NCBI GenBank assembly: GCA_947088415.1
Contig: CAMUGK010000053.1
Location: forward strand, 1 to 6,691
Length of the DNA stretch: 6,691 nt
Source: an uncultured Bacillota bacterium
GTDB taxonomy: Bacteria > Bacillota > Clostridia > Christensenellales > UBA1242
Direction of reading: 5' to 3'
Part shown: one piece after another, positions 6,329 through 6,691 of the stretch
Numbering within the stretch: the stretch's first letter is position 1
Layout of the letters: every line of letters starts with the position of its first letter
Notes under the pieces: model-generated
Seen by the model: only the letters and a program-made list of their open reading frames with translations
Told to the model about the DNA's origin: nothing
The model's database searches: none
Program-made: the position numbers and the translations under genes

Positions 6329-6616
6329 TCATCTATATGATTCTACTTGATTTCGCAAAATTTTTGCAGTTTTAGTTTTTAATTTATCGATTCTATTCTC
6401 TAATCTGGCTATTCTATTTTGAGCTCTGTCATACTTCATTTGTTGTAATAAACTTAGTTCTCTAGTTTTTGCAAGTACTTTTTCGGCAGACAAATAAGAA
6501 TAAGACATTTGAGATTTTAAATAAATATCAGACAAAACACTAAATTCGCTTTTTGCTTCACCTAATTTTTCATATAGTCTATCAGTTTTCTTTTCAATTC
6601 TATCTATTCTAGACAT
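6329..6616 (-). CDS. Small predicted coiled-coil protein of unknown function
   Basis: A 95-residue protein that I do not recognise. It is highly charged, with no signal peptide or membrane segment, so it is probably cytoplasmic. Two helical stretches with heptad-like hydrophobic spacing flank a less charged middle: RIDRIEKKTDRLYEKL (3-18) and RIARLENRIDKLKTKTAKIL (68-87). The middle (about 25-45) is Ser/Tyr rich. ATG at 6616 is chosen because GAGGGG (6625-6620) sits just upstream. A TTG at 6631 would add five residues but places that site inside the gene. It is encoded immediately before fusA in the same direction, in the position where rpsG usually lies in the str operon, but it has no resemblance to ribosomal protein S7. 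A 14-bp perfect palindrome lies upstream. The gene looks real from its binding site, spacing and composition; its function cannot be stated. Confidence 0.7.
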   Translation of the reverse strand: MSRIDRIEKKTDRLYEKLGEAKSEFSVLSDIYLKSQMSYSYLSAEKVLAKTRELSLLQQMKYDRAQNRIARLENRIDKLKTKTAKILRNQVESYR

Positions 6617-6631
6617 ATTCCCCTCTTTCAA

Positions 6632-6645
6632 CCTTATATATAAGG
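6632..6645. promoter_or_regulatory. Perfect 14-bp palindrome upstream of the coiled-coil gene
   Basis: CCTTATATATAAGG reads the same on both strands and lies 16 bp before the ATG of the coiled-coil gene, next to its ribosome binding site. Flanks extend it imperfectly (TTAAG before and TTGAA after on the minus strand). It could be a repressor site overlapping a TATATA-type -10, or an RNA hairpin near the ribosome binding site. No good -35 was found upstream, so a role is inference. Confidence 0.4.
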
Positions 6646-6691
6646 CTTAAATTTTTATTTATTCCCTTTTATAAAATCGCATATCAAATTT

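Overview
The window is AT-rich DNA from a low-GC Gram-positive bacterium, most likely Bacillota and probably a clostridial lineage. Supporting signs are SepF-type division, GGAGG-like ribosome binding sites, a lipoprotein system, TTGACA/TATAAT promoters, and the standard code (TGA is used as a stop and Trp is TGG). This placement is inference from gene content and EF-Tu/EF-G style, not from a search. All six genes lie on the minus strand, so transcription runs from high to low coordinates.

Layout in transcription order. At 6616-6329 is a small unrecognised coiled-coil protein. It is followed by fusA (EF-G, 6266-4191), a 347-bp gap, and tuf (EF-Tu, 3843-2644) with its own promoter and terminator. 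The two elongation-factor genes are adjacent, but rpsL and rpsG of the classic str operon are not upstream; the coiled-coil gene occupies that place. The fusA-tuf gap contains a relatively GC-rich, strongly structured stretch (about 4008-4189). It includes a 25-pair imperfect hairpin that starts right after the fusA stop and has no assigned function.

After tuf comes a 495-residue predicted lipoprotein of unknown function (2488-1001). Its promoter has perfect -35 and -10 hexamers separated by a 15-bp spacer that contains a run of eight G/C pairs. This is the architecture of a phase-variable promoter, and it is the most interesting signal in the window. The gene ends at a clear hairpin terminator. 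A two-gene unit follows: sepF (885-517, FtsZ anchor) and lspA (lipoprotein signal peptidase, 527 to beyond the window edge), overlapping by 11 bp and read from a promoter in front of sepF. LspA would process lipoproteins such as the one encoded next door.

No tRNA, rRNA, CRISPR array, transposase or recombinase was seen. The only stretch of more than 300 bp without a gene is the fusA-tuf gap, which is described below.
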